64,000 nt of DNA from Nannocystis sp. (GTDB lineage Bacteria; Myxococcota_A; Polyangia; Nannocystales; Nannocystaceae), in NCBI RefSeq assembly GCF_016714285.1, contig NZ_JADJNN010000035.1, positions 186,001 to 250,000 of the forward strand, in the 5' to 3' direction. Both the position numbers and the translations under genes were made by a program. The stretch's first letter is position 1. Each line of letters begins with the position of its first letter. A model generated the notes under the pieces. That model worked only from the letters and a program-made list of their open reading frames with translations. It was not told the origin of the DNA and did not search any database. Positions 9,157-17,060 of this stretch are shown here, one piece after another.

Positions 9157-10026
9157 ATGCACCGCCTCGCCTGCCTCGTCGCCCTCGCCTGCGCCTGCAC
9201 CCGCGAAAACCCCGGCTTCGTCGTCGACAGCGACGATCCCGGCGCCAGCGAGCCCGCGACCACCAGCACGAGCGCCACGACCACCGCCGTCGCCACCAGC
9301 GAAGCTCCGACCACCGAAGCTCCGACCACCGCAGCGCCCACCACCGACGTGACCACCGGCGACGATCCCCTCCCGGCGTGCCACCTCTATCCCAACGACG
9401 TCGGCCTCATGCTCGACGCCACCATCGACGACGACCCGATCGCCAACGACCCGATGAACTGCGCCCCGCAGACCTACCGCGGCATCGGCTTTGTCACCGC
9501 CTTCGGCCTGACCGTCAACCTCGACAACTGCATCGCCGACCCTCCCCCGGCCCAGACCCTCCACGTCAGCACCGGCTTCGACAACCAGCTCCCCGTCGAG
9601 CTGCCCGGCGACTGCTTCACCGTCACCCTCGCCTGGCAGCCCGACTGCGTCACGCTGCGCAGCGTCGTCGTCAAGCTCGAGCCCTTCAACATCCCGATCC
9701 CCGTGGTCCTCGCCGTCGGCGTCAGCGCCAGCACGATGCCCGTGGCCGGCCTCGACGGCCTCATCGCCCCCACCCTCGAACCCATCGACGGCGGCGTCTG
9801 TCAGTGCGACGACGCCTGCCTCCTGTGCGCCGAGAGCCGCCCGCCCGGTGACTACCAATTGCGCTTCGACGACGTCGCCAGCACGGTCCTCGGCCCCGGC
9901 GACCTCAACATGACGGCCGAGTTCCCCGCCTACAAATTCTTCATCCAGAACCTGCGCTCGCACATCCACCCCGAGTGCGGCGCCGGCCGCCTGCACCTCG
10001 ACTGGTACGCGATCGTCACGGCCTGA
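9157..10026 (+). CDS. Lipoprotein with Ser/Thr linker, paralogue family member
   Basis: Predicted lipoprotein of 289 aa: signal MHRLACLVALACAC, mature start C-TRENPGF, then a long Thr/Ala/Glu linker with repeated EAPTTEAPTTAAPTT. The folded part contains paired cysteines and hydrophobic beta-like stretches and ends HIHPECGAGRLHLDWYAIVTA. It resembles in plan the lipoproteins at 11.3 and 14.6 kb (short signal, CxxxNPxF start, linker, then a domain ending in residues like NLRSHI..EC). An ATG six codons upstream at 9139 is an alternative start. No known domain recognised. Confidence 0.75.
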   Translation: MHRLACLVALACACTRENPGFVVDSDDPGASEPATTSTSATTTAVATSEAPTTEAPTTAAPTTDVTTGDDPLPACHLYPNDVGLMLDATIDDDPIANDPMNCAPQTYRGIGFVTAFGLTVNLDNCIADPPPAQTLHVSTGFDNQLPVELPGDCFTVTLAWQPDCVTLRSVVVKLEPFNIPIPVVLAVGVSASTMPVAGLDGLIAPTLEPIDGGVCQCDDACLLCAESRPPGDYQLRFDDVASTVLGPGDLNMTAEFPAYKFFIQNLRSHIHPECGAGRLHLDWYAIVTA

Positions 10027-10051
10027 CCGCCCCAGCGCCGCGGCCCCAAGG

Positions 10052-10363
10052 TCAGCGCAGCGGCCAGGCCCGCAGCAGCGCCGCGATCAGCCCCTCCCGC
10101 GACCCCGCCGCCAGCAGCACCGCGTCCCCGGGCTCGCTCAGCGTCTCCGCGTGCTCCGGCATGAACGTCCCGTGCTTCGCCAGATACGCGGCTCCCTTGG
10201 CCGGATCGAGCACGAGCCGCCGCACCTGCCACTCGCCCGCGCGCACCACGATCGCGTGCGTGAAGTGATGCCCGCCGAAGCGCATCACCTCGCCCTCGCG
10301 CGCCGCCACACCGCGCAGGCGCGCGACCACCTGCTCCTTCGACTCGATCGCCCGGGGCGCCAC
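10052..10363 (-). CDS. Small hypothetical protein
   Basis: Unrecognised 103-aa protein. GTG at 10363 (VAPRAIESKEQVVARLRG) is chosen because the longer frame would enter the promoter region of the divergent acetyltransferase; an internal ATG (MRFGGHHFTHAIVV) is possible. Composition looks like a small globular soluble protein, with alternating charged and hydrophobic residues and no signal or helix. It converges on the lipoprotein ending at 10026 with a 25-base gap. Confidence 0.5.
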   Translation of the reverse strand: MAPRAIESKEQVVARLRGVAAREGEVMRFGGHHFTHAIVVRAGEWQVRRLVLDPAKGAAYLAKHGTFMPEHAETLSEPGDAVLLAAGSREGLIAALLRAWPLR

Positions 10364-10497
10364 GCCCCGACTATCGCTCGAGTCAGCCTGGATTGAACGA
10401 GATGCAGTCGCAGACGCCCCAGTCCCCCCGATCAAAGCGCGCCACCAGAGGCAGCCCCGGCCTCGAGGCGGCGATCAAACCAGGTACTGTGGCGCGC

Positions 10498-11280
10498 ATG
10501 CTCGCCGACCTCAGCGACGCCGAAGTCCTCCACGAAGCCCTCGTGCGCCCGCGCGACGCCCACGTCGCCTACCCCGGCATCCGCGAGATCCACCGACCCG
10601 GCTGGTCCCAGCGCATCACCCCCGCCTTCGCCCGCGGCGGCTTCAACTCCGTCGACCTCGCCGTCCTCGCCGACGCCGACGCCGACGCCGTGATCGACGC
10701 CACCATCGCCGAGTACGACGCGCTCGGCATCCGCTTCCGCTGGACCGTCGGCCCCGACAGCCGCCCGCACGACCTCGGCGAGCGCCTGCTCCGACGCGGC
10801 CTGCGACGCCACGAGGTCGCCGTCATGGCCGCCCCGCTCGCCGCCATCACGATCCGCGGCACACAACCACTCGCGGGCCTCACCGTCGAGCGCGTCGACC
10901 TCGCCAACGTCGACCGCTATGCCCACACCGTCGCGACCGGCTGGGACGCCGACCCCGTCCCGCTCGCCGCCTACGAGCGGGCCGTGCTCACCGGCCGCGA
11001 CGATCGCCACCCCGCCTTCCTCGCCCGCCTGGGTGGCGTCCCCGTCGGCGCGGCCAACTGCGCCCTCTTCGATCGCTCCGCCTATCTCATGGGCGCCGTC
11101 GTCCTGCCCACATTCCGCGGCCGCGGCGTCTACCGGGCCCTCATCGCCGCCCGCCTGCAGGTGATCGCCGCCCACGGTCTCCGCCTCGTCACCACCCAGG
11201 CCCTGCGCACCAGCTCGGCGCCGATCCTCGCCCGCCTCGGCTTCGTCACCGTCGCCGAGATCGCCAGCTACGCCCGCTAA
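10498..11280 (+). CDS. GNAT family N-acetyltransferase
   Basis: 260-aa protein with a C-terminal GNAT fold: the acetyl-CoA loop FRGRGVYRALIAARLQ and the downstream TQALRTSSAPILARLGF strand-helix pattern. The N-terminal half (PRDAHVAYPGIREIHRPGW) may be a second, degenerate GNAT-like domain. ATG at 10498 chosen because upstream residues are compositionally unlike the rest. Substrate unknown. It sits alone between lipoprotein genes, divergent from the small hypothetical gene. Confidence 0.85.
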   Translation: MLADLSDAEVLHEALVRPRDAHVAYPGIREIHRPGWSQRITPAFARGGFNSVDLAVLADADADAVIDATIAEYDALGIRFRWTVGPDSRPHDLGERLLRRGLRRHEVAVMAAPLAAITIRGTQPLAGLTVERVDLANVDRYAHTVATGWDADPVPLAAYERAVLTGRDDRHPAFLARLGGVPVGAANCALFDRSAYLMGAVVLPTFRGRGVYRALIAARLQVIAAHGLRLVTTQALRTSSAPILARLGFVTVAEIASYAR

Positions 11281-11327
11281 AGCCCGCGCCCCACTCACTC
11301 CATCCTCGCGGTGTTACCCTCGCCCGC

Positions 11328-12248
11328 ATGCGCCACCTCGGCCTGTGTCTGTTGCTCGCGGCCTGCTCGATCGACAATCCCCTGTTTGGCCTCAAGCAGG
11401 AGACCACCAGCGCCACCAGCGAGCAGAGCACCAGCGGCGACCCGACCACCACGCCCACGACCACCGCCAGCCCCGGCACCAGCACCAGCACCAGCACAAG
11501 CACCAGCGGCCCCACCAGCGACGCGAGCACCCAGCCCGCCAGCGCCAGCGAGCCCGGGACCACCACCGGCGAGTCCTCCAGCGCCAGCAGCTCTGCCAGC
11601 ACCACCGCGGCCGAGAGCACCGGCGGCCAGGCCTGCAGTGTCGCCGCGCCCGAGCCCAGCTTCGACCGCGAGGTCCACGACATCGCCGCCGACAAGGGCA
11701 TGCACGTGTGCGGCATCATGAACCCCAAGATCACCGGCCTGCTCAAGGTCCTCAACGGCCAGATCGTCATCCACGACGCGGGCAGCTGCGCCAACCCCGG
11801 CAAGGGCACCGCGCTGCGCCTCGGCGACAACTTCCCCCTCACCATCCCGGACGGCGAGCTCGGCTGCGGCATCGCCAAGATCTTGTGGCAGCCCGGCTGC
11901 CTCATGAGCGCCATGCTCGTCACCAACGCCAACGAGACCGAGCTCCTGTTCGTCGGCTCCTTCACGCCCATGCCGCCGCTCCTCCCGATCACCCCCGCGA
12001 TCGTCGCCGCGGACATCTGTGGCTGCGGCGACAACCCGCCCGGCTGCTGCGCCCCATTCCCGGACCCCGGCATCTACGACCTGCAGGTCCCGCCCGACCC
12101 CCCGATCGCCGAGGGCGAGCCCGGCATGATCCACGCCAACGGCGCGCCGATGCTGCTGCACAACCTCAGCTCCCGCATCACCAGCGAGTGCATCGGCGCC
12201 GACGGCATCGGCATCCACGTGGCCTGGGTCGCCGAGTTCGCCAGCTGA
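11328..12248 (+). CDS. Lipoprotein, paralogue of the 14.6-kb protein
   Basis: 306-aa lipoprotein: MRHLGLCLLLAAC signal, mature start CSIDNPLFGL, about 80 residues of Ser/Thr-rich linker, then a domain beginning HDIAADKGMHVCGIMNP and ending MLLHNLSSRITSECIGADGIGIHVAWVAEF. The protein at 14577 begins CTSNNPLFGL and has the same order (KAQICAGNVVSLIGKL ... NIQNYRTSNCV), so the two are paralogues by eye. They flank the ceramidase gene. Role unknown; surface or secreted. Confidence 0.8.
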   Translation: MRHLGLCLLLAACSIDNPLFGLKQETTSATSEQSTSGDPTTTPTTTASPGTSTSTSTSTSGPTSDASTQPASASEPGTTTGESSSASSSASTTAAESTGGQACSVAAPEPSFDREVHDIAADKGMHVCGIMNPKITGLLKVLNGQIVIHDAGSCANPGKGTALRLGDNFPLTIPDGELGCGIAKILWQPGCLMSAMLVTNANETELLFVGSFTPMPPLLPITPAIVAADICGCGDNPPGCCAPFPDPGIYDLQVPPDPPIAEGEPGMIHANGAPMLLHNLSSRITSECIGADGIGIHVAWVAEFAS

Positions 12249-12291
12249 GCTTCCCCTCCACGCTGCGCCAGCGAAGCACTATCATCGGCCG

Positions 12292-14562
12292 ATGCGCCGC
12301 GCACTCGCCCTCCCCCTCGTCACCGCCGCCGCCCTCCACTGCGGCGACTCCACGACCACCAGCGACAGCGCCAGCGACAGCGCCACCACCACCGCGAACA
12401 ACCCGACCAGCGAACCCACCACCGCGACCACCAGCGCGACCGAGCCCACCCCCACCACCTCCGGCGTCAGCGCCAGCGACAGCGCCGACACCAGCGCCAG
12501 CGCCACCAGCGACACCAGCACCGGAACCCCCCAGGGCGCCTGCGCCGACGACCCCCACTACCGCGTCGGGGCCGGCATCGCCGACGTCACCGGCCCCGTC
12601 GCCGAGCTCGTGATGATGGGCTACTCGATGCCCGAGCAGAAGGCCGAGGGCATCTCGACCCGCCTGTGGGCCCGCGCCTTCGTCGTCGAGAGCCCGTGCA
12701 ACGGCAAGCGCGTCGTGTTCGTCAGCGCCGACCTCGGCCAGGTGTTCCAGGGCGTCCACCTCGAGGTCCTGAAGCGCCTCGCCGCCAAGTACCCCGGCGT
12801 GTACACCCAGGGCAACGTCGCGCTCTCGGCCACGCACACCCACAGCGGCCTCGGCGGCTTCTCCCACTACACCATGTTCAACCTCGCGGTCGGCGGCTTC
12901 GACCCCGACAACTTCGAGGCCGTGGTGTCCGGCATCGTCGCCGCGATCGACCGCGCCCACGCCAACCTCGGCGACGCCGTCATCAAGATCAACAGCGGCC
13001 CGCTGCAGGACGCCAACTGGAACCGGTCGCCCCAGGCCTACGCCGGCAACCCGGCCGACGAGCGCGCCGCCCACGAGGCCGAGTTCGATCGCAACACCAA
13101 CACCCGCATGACCGTCCTCCGCTTCGAGCGCAGCGACGGCGTCGCCACCGACGGCCCGCCGATCGGCGCCCTCACCTGGTTCTCCAGCCACGCCACCAGC
13201 GTCTCCAACCAGAACCGCCTCGTCAGCGGCGATCACAAGGGCCTCGCCTCCTACTACTTCGAGCGCTCGATGGCCGCCGACTACAGCGCCAAGGAGCCCT
13301 TCGTCGCCGCCTTCGCCCAGAGCGACGCCGGCGACGTCTCGCCCAACGAGGTCATCCTCGGCGAGCCCGTGAACACCGTGCTCCGCCCCTGCGACGGCAG
13401 CCCCGACCCCGAGTGCGACGACCTCGCCAACGCCGCCGTCCACGGCGACCTCCAGTACGCCCGCGCCCGCCAGCTCTTCGACGACGCCAGCGAGCTGCTG
13501 CGCGGCCCCGTCGACGCCCGCGCCGCCTTCTTCGACATGGAGAACGTCGCCGTCGACCCGATCTACACCCACGGCGCCGGCCCCCAGCAAACCTGCAAGG
13601 CGGCGATCGGCTTCTCGATCGCCGCCGGCGCCGAGGACGGCGTCGCCGTCAGCTTCATCGAGGAGGGCATCGTCTACGGCGACCTCCCGAAGGTCACCCT
13701 GGTCCCCGAGGACCAGACCTGCCACGCCGAGAAGACCATCCTCCTCCCCGTCGGCCGCATGCTCCCCCACCCCTGGTCGCCGACCGTGCTCCCGGCCCAG
13801 GTCCTGCGCATCGGCGGCCTCGCCGTGCTCCCCGCCCCCTTCGAGGTCACCACCATCTCTGGCGCCCGCCTGCGCGCCACCGTGCTCGCCAGCCTCGCCG
13901 ACCTCGGCGTCACCCGGGCCGTCGTCGCCGGCCTCAGCAACGGCTACTCGAGCTACGTCACCACCCGCGAGGAGTACAAGGCCCAGCACTACGAGGGCGC
14001 CTTCACGCAGTTCGGCCCGTGGACCCTCGCCGCCTGGCAGCAGAACTTCGCGACCGTCGCCGACGCATTGCAGGCCGACCTCGATCCGCCAGACACCGGC
14101 ACCCCGAAGGACCTGAGCGACGCCCAGCTCGTCAACACCCCGCCCGTCATCGCCGACTCGCCCTGCCCGCTCCCGGACGCGATCCTCTGCATCGGCGAGA
14201 AGTTCGGCGACGTCGTGCAAGCCCCGCCCGCCGCGGCCAAGCCCGGCGAGCACGTCAGCGTCCGCTTCCGCGGCGCGCACCCGCGCAACGACCTCCGCAC
14301 CGGCACCGGCTTCCTCGAGGTCCAGCGCCAGGACGGCGACCAGTGGCAGACCGTCGCCCACGACTGGGACCCCGAGACGACCTTCCGCTGGCAGCGGACC
14401 GGCGGCCCGCTGAGCCCCACCTCCGAGGTCACCATCGACTGGCGCATCGCCAAGGACACCGCCCCCGGCACCTATCGCATCGTCTACCACGGCGACGCGA
14501 AATCGCTGCTCGCCGTCATCACCCCGTTCTCGGCCACCTCCCCCAGCTTCACGGTGCAGTGA
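12292..14562 (+). CDS. Neutral/alkaline ceramidase, lipoprotein form
   Basis: Hydrolyses ceramide to sphingosine and fatty acid. The 756-aa protein has a signal (MRRALALPLVTAAALHC) with an imperfect lipobox, a Ser/Thr linker to about residue 80, and then a full neutral-ceramidase domain: GAGIADVTGP, MMGYSMPEQKAEGI, FVSADLGQ, the catalytic and zinc region NVALSATHTHSGLGG, NWNRSPQAYAGNP, WFSSHATSVSN, AQSDAGDVSPN and a C-terminal beta domain. It sits between two paralogous lipoproteins on the same strand. In a predatory soil bacterium it may attack prey or host sphingolipids, or serve the cell's own, since some myxobacteria make ceramides; this part is inference. Confidence 0.9.
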   Translation: MRRALALPLVTAAALHCGDSTTTSDSASDSATTTANNPTSEPTTATTSATEPTPTTSGVSASDSADTSASATSDTSTGTPQGACADDPHYRVGAGIADVTGPVAELVMMGYSMPEQKAEGISTRLWARAFVVESPCNGKRVVFVSADLGQVFQGVHLEVLKRLAAKYPGVYTQGNVALSATHTHSGLGGFSHYTMFNLAVGGFDPDNFEAVVSGIVAAIDRAHANLGDAVIKINSGPLQDANWNRSPQAYAGNPADERAAHEAEFDRNTNTRMTVLRFERSDGVATDGPPIGALTWFSSHATSVSNQNRLVSGDHKGLASYYFERSMAADYSAKEPFVAAFAQSDAGDVSPNEVILGEPVNTVLRPCDGSPDPECDDLANAAVHGDLQYARARQLFDDASELLRGPVDARAAFFDMENVAVDPIYTHGAGPQQTCKAAIGFSIAAGAEDGVAVSFIEEGIVYGDLPKVTLVPEDQTCHAEKTILLPVGRMLPHPWSPTVLPAQVLRIGGLAVLPAPFEVTTISGARLRATVLASLADLGVTRAVVAGLSNGYSSYVTTREEYKAQHYEGAFTQFGPWTLAAWQQNFATVADALQADLDPPDTGTPKDLSDAQLVNTPPVIADSPCPLPDAILCIGEKFGDVVQAPPAAAKPGEHVSVRFRGAHPRNDLRTGTGFLEVQRQDGDQWQTVAHDWDPETTFRWQRTGGPLSPTSEVTIDWRIAKDTAPGTYRIVYHGDAKSLLAVITPFSATSPSFTVQ

Positions 14563-14576
14563 TACCGTGGACGTCT

Positions 14577-15524
14577 ATGCGTACCTTGGTCTTGACCCTG
14601 ACACTGGCCAGCTGCACCTCGAATAACCCGCTCTTCGGCCTCGACACCGAAGGCACCGGCGGCACCACCAGCGCCGGCACGACCACCGCTGCGCCGCCCA
14701 CCACCGGGCCCGCCTCGACCACCGACCCGACCACGCCCGGCACCACGACCACCGACAACCCGACCACCGAAGCCCTCACCACCGACAACCCCAGCGCCCC
14801 GGTCACGAGCAGCAGCAGCGACCCGGGCACCAGCACCGGCGTCAACGCGGACACCACCACCGGCGTCGTCGAGAACAGCACCGGCGTCGGCGAGAGCACC
14901 GGCGAGCCGATCTGCGCCCTCACGAAGGCCGACGGGTTCAGCGACTTCGTCTACCTCGACGGCATGAAGGCCCAGATCTGCGCCGGCAACGTCGTCAGCC
15001 TCATCGGCAAGCTCGAGGCCGGCCCGGACGTCCTGAAGTTCAACACCAAGGGCACCGGCTGCGTCGGCGAGTCCGGCAAGGGCCTCCTCACGCTCGGCGC
15101 CGGCTATGCCCTCCCCGTCCCCATGACCAGCCCCTGCGCCAAGCTCTTCATCTATCGCGACGGCGACGGCCCCCTCTGCGACATCGGCACCTTCTTCATC
15201 ATCAGCAAGGAGCTCTTGATGCCGCTCGCCAGCGGCAGCTTCACCCGCAACGCCGACCCCAACCAGCCACCGTTCATGCTCCTGGACCCGGCCGAGGAGC
15301 AGAACCCCTACTGCTGCCCCCCCGACGCCCAGGACTGCTGCAAGCCGGAGTTCGGCGACTACGACCTCGTACCCCCGGGGGTCGACCCGATCCACCCCGG
15401 CGACCCGCCCGCCGAGGTGATGAACTCGCTCGTCCTCAACATCCAGAACTACCGGACCTCCAATTGCGTCGACCCGAACAACTCCCTCAACCGCCGCGAC
15501 TGGGCCGCCCTCCACCTCCCCTAG
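14577..15524 (+). CDS. Lipoprotein, paralogue of the 11.3-kb protein
   Basis: 315-aa lipoprotein: signal MRTLVLTLTLASC, mature start CTSNNPLFGLDTEG, a Thr/Ser/Asn linker of roughly 85 residues, then a Cys-containing domain with CCPPDAQDCCKPEFGDYDL near the end. Same plan as the 11328 protein. The ATG at 14577 lies 14 bases after the ceramidase stop, so the two are probably co-transcribed. It converges on the next leftward gene with only six bases between stops. Confidence 0.8.
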   Translation: MRTLVLTLTLASCTSNNPLFGLDTEGTGGTTSAGTTTAAPPTTGPASTTDPTTPGTTTTDNPTTEALTTDNPSAPVTSSSSDPGTSTGVNADTTTGVVENSTGVGESTGEPICALTKADGFSDFVYLDGMKAQICAGNVVSLIGKLEAGPDVLKFNTKGTGCVGESGKGLLTLGAGYALPVPMTSPCAKLFIYRDGDGPLCDIGTFFIISKELLMPLASGSFTRNADPNQPPFMLLDPAEEQNPYCCPPDAQDCCKPEFGDYDLVPPGVDPIHPGDPPAEVMNSLVLNIQNYRTSNCVDPNNSLNRRDWAALHLP

Positions 15525-15530
15525 CCCCCA

Positions 15531-16526
15531 TCACTTCACCGCGGCGTCCAGCTCGACCGCCGCGCACCCGCGCGGGTCGCCCTTGTTGTAACCCGGCAGC
15601 GCCTCCGCGTAGGCCTCGTTGACCTCGCGCCACACCAGCGCCCCGCGCGGGTCAAAGCACTCGTCGAGCACCATGTCCCCGAGCAGCAGGTCGCCCTCCA
15701 CCTCGCTGCGCAGCTCCCCGTGCGCCCGCCCGGCCCCGTCGGCCTGCCAGCTCATGTCGATCACCGCCCGCTCGATCGCCGGCCCGCTCCACAGCGCCCA
15801 CTGGAAGGTCGCCGCCAGATCGACGTGGAAGCTGCCCGCCCCGTCCGCCGCCCGCGCGAAGCGATAGCGGGTCGCCGCGAAGTCGTCGTGGATCGGGACC
15901 TCCTGCGTGATCGTGAAATCGTCGTAGTCGATGTCGATCGTCTTCAGCTGCGAATCGAGGTCCCGCTCGAAGCGCAGATCGACCACACCGGTGTAGTGCC
16001 GGTCGCGGTCCGCACCGATCTTCAGCGCCGACCCGTAGGCCTCGTACACGTCGAAGTCGAGGTGGAACGCCCCGCTGCGCCGCGTCTTCGCCACCGCCAC
16101 CTCGCCGCTCAGGAGCTGCTGCATGTCCGAGCGCGAGCCCGCCGAGGTCGGCCCGCCCCACACCTCGAAGCGCGACCCGTCCGTATCGCCATCGAGGCGA
16201 AACAACCAGCTGACCTCCGCGTCGCGCGGGTGGTACGGCCCGTACACGCGATAGCCCTCGTCGTCCTCGTCCGTGGGAAACCGGTCCAGCAGCTTGAGCA
16301 CCTTCTCGATCCCCTCGATCGCCGCCGCGATCGTCCCGCCCACGTCGTGCGCGCTCTGCATCGAGATCGCGTACAGGTCGCCGTACTCCGTCAGCTCGCG
16401 GTACTCCGCCCCGCGCACCGGCTCGATCATCACGTCGTCCGCCTCGATGAAGGCGTAGTCGGGGGTCAGAAAACAGCCGCCAAGGGCCAGCGACAGCGTG
16501 GAAGCGACGATCGTGCGAGTCAGCAT
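15531..16526 (-). CDS. Lipoprotein, hypothetical
   Basis: 331-aa predicted lipoprotein. ATG at 16526 follows a good ribosome site (GGGGAGGG) and begins MLTRTIVASTLSLALGGC with lipobox ALGGC; a longer frame upstream has no coding character. The body is acidic and beta-rich (WLFRLDGDTDGSRFEVW, HYTGVVDLRFERDLDSQLK), resembling conserved myxobacterial lipoproteins without assigned function. No domain recognised. Its upstream region holds a truncated lipoprotein start and element copy 2. Confidence 0.8.
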   Translation of the reverse strand: MLTRTIVASTLSLALGGCFLTPDYAFIEADDVMIEPVRGAEYRELTEYGDLYAISMQSAHDVGGTIAAAIEGIEKVLKLLDRFPTDEDDEGYRVYGPYHPRDAEVSWLFRLDGDTDGSRFEVWGGPTSAGSRSDMQQLLSGEVAVAKTRRSGAFHLDFDVYEAYGSALKIGADRDRHYTGVVDLRFERDLDSQLKTIDIDYDDFTITQEVPIHDDFAATRYRFARAADGAGSFHVDLAATFQWALWSGPAIERAVIDMSWQADGAGRAHGELRSEVEGDLLLGDMVLDECFDPRGALVWREVNEAYAEALPGYNKGDPRGCAAVELDAAVK

Positions 16527-16665
16527 GACCCTCCCCAATGCCACCCCCGTGCCAGCCCAAACCGGCCCCCAGCGCCCTTCCAGCCCCTCCGCGGCCGTCC
16601 TGTGGCGAACCACCACGTCGCGTCCCGCCGCGCACCGACCACCTGCGGTACGCTCGCCGCGCCTC

Positions 16666-16959
16666 ATGCGAGCCCTGCCCGTGGTGATCGTCCTCCTCGG
16701 CGCTTGTCATCCCCGCCCTGAGCGAACTTCCCGCGGACACGGGCCCCGTCGCCAGGGCCTCGCAGGCAGCATGTCGCAAGAGACATGTCCATCCAGCCAT
16801 GTCGCGCTCTCAGGGCCGGTGCGGTCCGGCTTCTCGGCGACGCCGACCGCCCCGTCCCTTGGCGGAGGCTTGGCTTGCCGGAGGGCCGGAAGAGGCCTCG
16901 ACCGAGTCCGGCGTAGACCCGGGAATCACCCCGGCGACGGTGTGTCAGGCCGTGTTTGA
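16666..16959 (+). pseudogene. Truncated lipoprotein start next to element copy 2
   Basis: The ATG at 16666 begins MRALPVVIVLLGACHPRPE, a clean lipoprotein signal with lipobox (LLGAC), but after about 35 residues the frame enters structured element copy 2 and becomes compositionally meaningless, ending at 16959. The simplest reading is a lipoprotein gene whose body was lost or replaced at the element; a very short lipopeptide is the alternative. Confidence 0.4.
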
Positions 16960-17045
16960 GGGCGAGGCCTCTTCCGGACATCCGGCTTCTCGAGCCTGCG
17001 CGGGCGTCCAAGCCGGGCCGCACCGGCCCGTGCGACGTCGTCCGC
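16770..17045 (+). repeat. Structured hairpin element, copy 2 (covarying stem)
   Basis: Second copy, same orientation as copy 1. Mini-hairpin CATGTC/GACATG at 16770-16787; terminal repeat GGGCCGGTGCGGTCCGGC at 16813-16830 against 17012-17029 with one G-T pair; inner stem CCGGAAGAGGCCTCG at 16886-16900 against its exact complement at 16963-16977; loop at 16901-16962 differing from copies 1 and 3 by one or two bases. The inner stem differs from copies 1 and 3 on both arms yet still pairs perfectly. The outer part of the long stem is weaker than in copy 1. It ends about 15 bases before the stop codon of the leftward M48 gene. Confidence 0.85.
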
Positions 17046-17060
17046 ACAACCCTGTGCCGA

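Noticed and set aside
12178..14490. 770-codon frame on the minus strand
   Set aside because: Antisense of the ceramidase gene, which is identified by many catalytic motifs.
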